Positions 12,652 through 13,266 of a DNA stretch of 13,266 bases are shown here, one piece after another. The stretch comes from CAYMOV01 sp964392085 (GTDB taxonomy: Bacteria > Oederibacteriota > Muellerivitia > Muellerivitales > Muellerivitaceae): assembly GCA_964392085.1 (NCBI GenBank), contig CAYMOV010000067.1:1-13266 (forward strand), read 5' to 3'. The notes under the pieces are model-generated. The model saw nothing but the letters and a program-made list of their open reading frames with translations. It had not been told where the DNA came from and ran no database searches. A program made the position numbers and the translations under genes. How positions within the stretch are numbered: position 1 is the first letter of the stretch; every line of letters starts with the position of its first letter.

Positions 12652-12728
12652 GTCGTTCCAATTCCTCTGGACGGGTGCCAGGGCCCCAAGGCCCTTATCC
12701 GCCCGCGCGTCTTGCGGCTTGGACAAGG

Positions 12729-12874
12729 CGCGAATCGTGCGCCGTGCCCCCCCGCAAGCCTTACGTTTATGGCATGGCGGCGAGAGCGCCGTGCCCTCCC
12801 TGTCAGCTTTACGTTTGTGACACGGCTGCGAGAGCGCCGTGCCCTCACTGAAAGCTTAACGTTTATGGCACGGC
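12729..12874 (-). repeat. Three imperfect tandem units of about 48 bp from the tRNA-Trp 3' end
   Basis: On the minus strand, unit A (12874-12827) starts with GCCGTGCCA, the acceptor strand and CCA end of tRNA-Trp. Unit B (12826-12779) differs from A at seven of 48 positions. Unit C (12778 to about 12729) is more diverged but keeps GCCATGCCATAAACGTAAG and GGGGCACGGCGC. Each unit begins with GCCGTGCC or a close variant and contains GGCACGGC about 24 bases later, so each can form its own 8-bp hairpin. The array fills the spacer between tRNA-Trp and secE and may overlap a long form of secE. Confidence 0.85.
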
Positions 12875-12941
12875 AGGCAGGACTCGAACCTGCAACAGGC
12901 GGTTTTGGAGACCGCTACTCTACCAATTGAGTTACTGCCGT
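12866..12941 (-). tRNA. trnW: tRNA-Trp (anticodon CCA)
   Basis: The 76-nt gene includes an encoded CCA end. The 7-bp acceptor stem is ACGGCAG/CTGCCGT with discriminator G. The D arm is ACTC-AATTGGTA-GAGT. The anticodon arm is GCGGT-CTCCAAA-ACCGC with anticodon CCA. The T arm is GCAGG-TTCGAGT-CCTGC. It lies between rpmG and secE, the usual place for tRNA-Trp in many bacterial tuf-secE-nusG regions, and is presumably cut out of the common transcript. Confidence 0.98.
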
Positions 12942-12945
12942 AAAC

Positions 12946-12971
12946 AACCCCGCCCAACCGGCCGGGGGGTT
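12946..12971 (-). other. GC-rich hairpin between rpmG and tRNA-Trp
   Basis: AACCCC and GGGGTT pair around a GC-rich centre containing CCGGCCGG, starting at the rpmG stop codon and ending a few bases before the tRNA. There is no T run, so an intrinsic terminator is unlikely; an RNA processing role during release of the tRNA is possible. Confidence 0.35.
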
Positions 12972-13119
12972 ACTTGGTTTCCTTGTGCAGGACGTGCTTC
13001 CGGCACCACTTGCAGTACTTCTTGAGCTCGATCTTGTTCTGGGTCTTCCGCTTGTCGCGGCTGGAATGGTAGTTCCGCCGTTTGCAATCGGAGCAGGCCA
13101 GTGTAATTTGTTCTCGCAT
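12970..13119 (-). CDS. rpmG: 50S ribosomal protein L33
   Basis: L33 is a small protein of the large ribosomal subunit near the tRNA exit site. The 49-residue product, beginning MREQITLACSDCKRRNYHSSRDKR, has the normal length and is the zinc-binding (C+) type, with Cys9-x2-Cys12 and Cys36-x2-Cys39 (YCKWCRKH). Its start is ATG at 13117-13119, with an AAGG element upstream at rather long spacing, and its stop is TAA. The tuf-rpmG-trnW-secE order is common in bacteria and supports the call. Confidence 0.97.
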   Translation of the reverse strand: MREQITLACSDCKRRNYHSSRDKRKTQNKIELKKYCKWCRKHVLHKETK

Positions 13120-13144
13120 CTTTGAAAGCCCTTCACATGCGTCA

Positions 13145-13183
13145 AGCCGCGGACCACCGGGAAGAGGCCCGGCACCCGCGGCT
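13145..13183 (-). other. Strong hairpin in the tuf-rpmG spacer
   Basis: AGCCGCGG (13145-13152) pairs with CCGCGGCT (13176-13183), and an inner CCGGG/CCCGG stem is separated by small loops, giving a long GC-rich hairpin shortly after tuf. No T run follows on the minus strand. It could stabilise the 3' end of an abundant tuf transcript or mark a processing site; no coding signal is present in the spacer. Confidence 0.5.
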
Positions 13184-13211
13184 CACGCTGGTATTGGAGT
13201 TATTCCGGCGT

Positions 13212-13266
13212 TTACTCGATGATTTCCGTGACGACGCCGGCGCCGACCGTATGCCCGCCCTCGCGG
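13212..13266 (-). CDS. tuf: Elongation factor Tu, C-terminal fragment
   Basis: EF-Tu delivers aminoacyl-tRNA to the ribosome. Only the last 17 codons are in the window; they read REGGHTVGAGVVTEIIE followed by TAA. This is the highly conserved C-terminus of domain 3, and the GGHTVGAG form with His in place of Arg is found in many bacterial EF-Tu proteins. The position upstream of rpmG, tRNA-Trp, secE and nusG fits tuf. The rest of the gene lies beyond the window edge. Confidence 0.95.
   Translation of the reverse strand, partial: REGGHTVGAGVVTEIIE

Noticed and set aside
12729..12874. Possible CRISPR array
   Set aside because: The units are directly adjacent, diverged, without regular unique spacers, only three in number, and without cas genes nearby.
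11434..12930. A 498-codon open frame on the plus strand with repeated RERRAL peptides near its end
   Set aside because: It is antisense to rplK, nusG, secE and tRNA-Trp. The peptide repeat arises because the 48-bp tandem unit is a multiple of three, and its tail (RQAGLEPATGGF) is a translated tRNA, a known source of false proteins.

Overview
The window is a GC-rich bacterial chromosome segment in which every supported gene lies on the minus strand, so transcription runs from position 13266 towards 1. It starts in the tail of tuf and passes through the standard translation/transcription block rpmG - tRNA-Trp - secE - nusG - rplK - rplA - rplJ - rplL. That block ends at a strong intrinsic terminator. 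A second run follows: tmk - membrane glycosyltransferase-like gene - holB - metG - unknown membrane gene - tatD - trpD - trpC - trpF, with trpF cut by the window edge. The sequence does not name a species. GC-rich codons, Shine-Dalgarno sites of AGGAGG type, frequent GTG/TTG starts and the bacterial gene set indicate a bacterium. A 100-N gap flanked by an exact 55-base contig overlap suggests a short-read draft, possibly metagenome-assembled.

Region by region. 13212-13266 is the end of EF-Tu. 12970-13119 is L33, and 12866-12941 is tRNA-Trp(CCA). 12729-12874 holds three imperfect units of about 48 bp that begin inside the 3' end of the tRNA. secE and nusG follow. rplK appears broken by the N run, but the gap is an assembly artefact: removing 155 bases restores a complete 141-residue L11. 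rplA comes next. The 278-287 bp rplA-rplJ spacer carries an L10-leader-like RNA followed by a strong terminator, the expected layout of autoregulation by L10(L12)4 through attenuation. rplJ and rplL close the block.

The second block begins about 30 bp past the terminator. Its first three genes overlap by 4 nt (GTGA), so tmk, the membrane glycosyltransferase-like gene and holB look translationally coupled. The best promoter in the window (ACGACA, 17 bp, TATAAT) lies between holB and metG. metG and tatD are separated by a small membrane-protein gene of lower GC that I cannot assign. The last three genes encode consecutive tryptophan enzymes: anthranilate phosphoribosyltransferase, phosphoribosylanthranilate isomerase (trpF) and indole-glycerol-phosphate synthase (trpC). 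trpE, trpG, trpB and trpA are not in view.

I found no clearly undescribed system such as a defence island, CRISPR array, prophage or biosynthetic cluster. The items most worth a second look are the tRNA-derived tandem repeat, the L10 attenuator with its candidate antiterminator, the two unassigned membrane proteins inserted between genes that are often neighbours, and the repairable gap in rplK.
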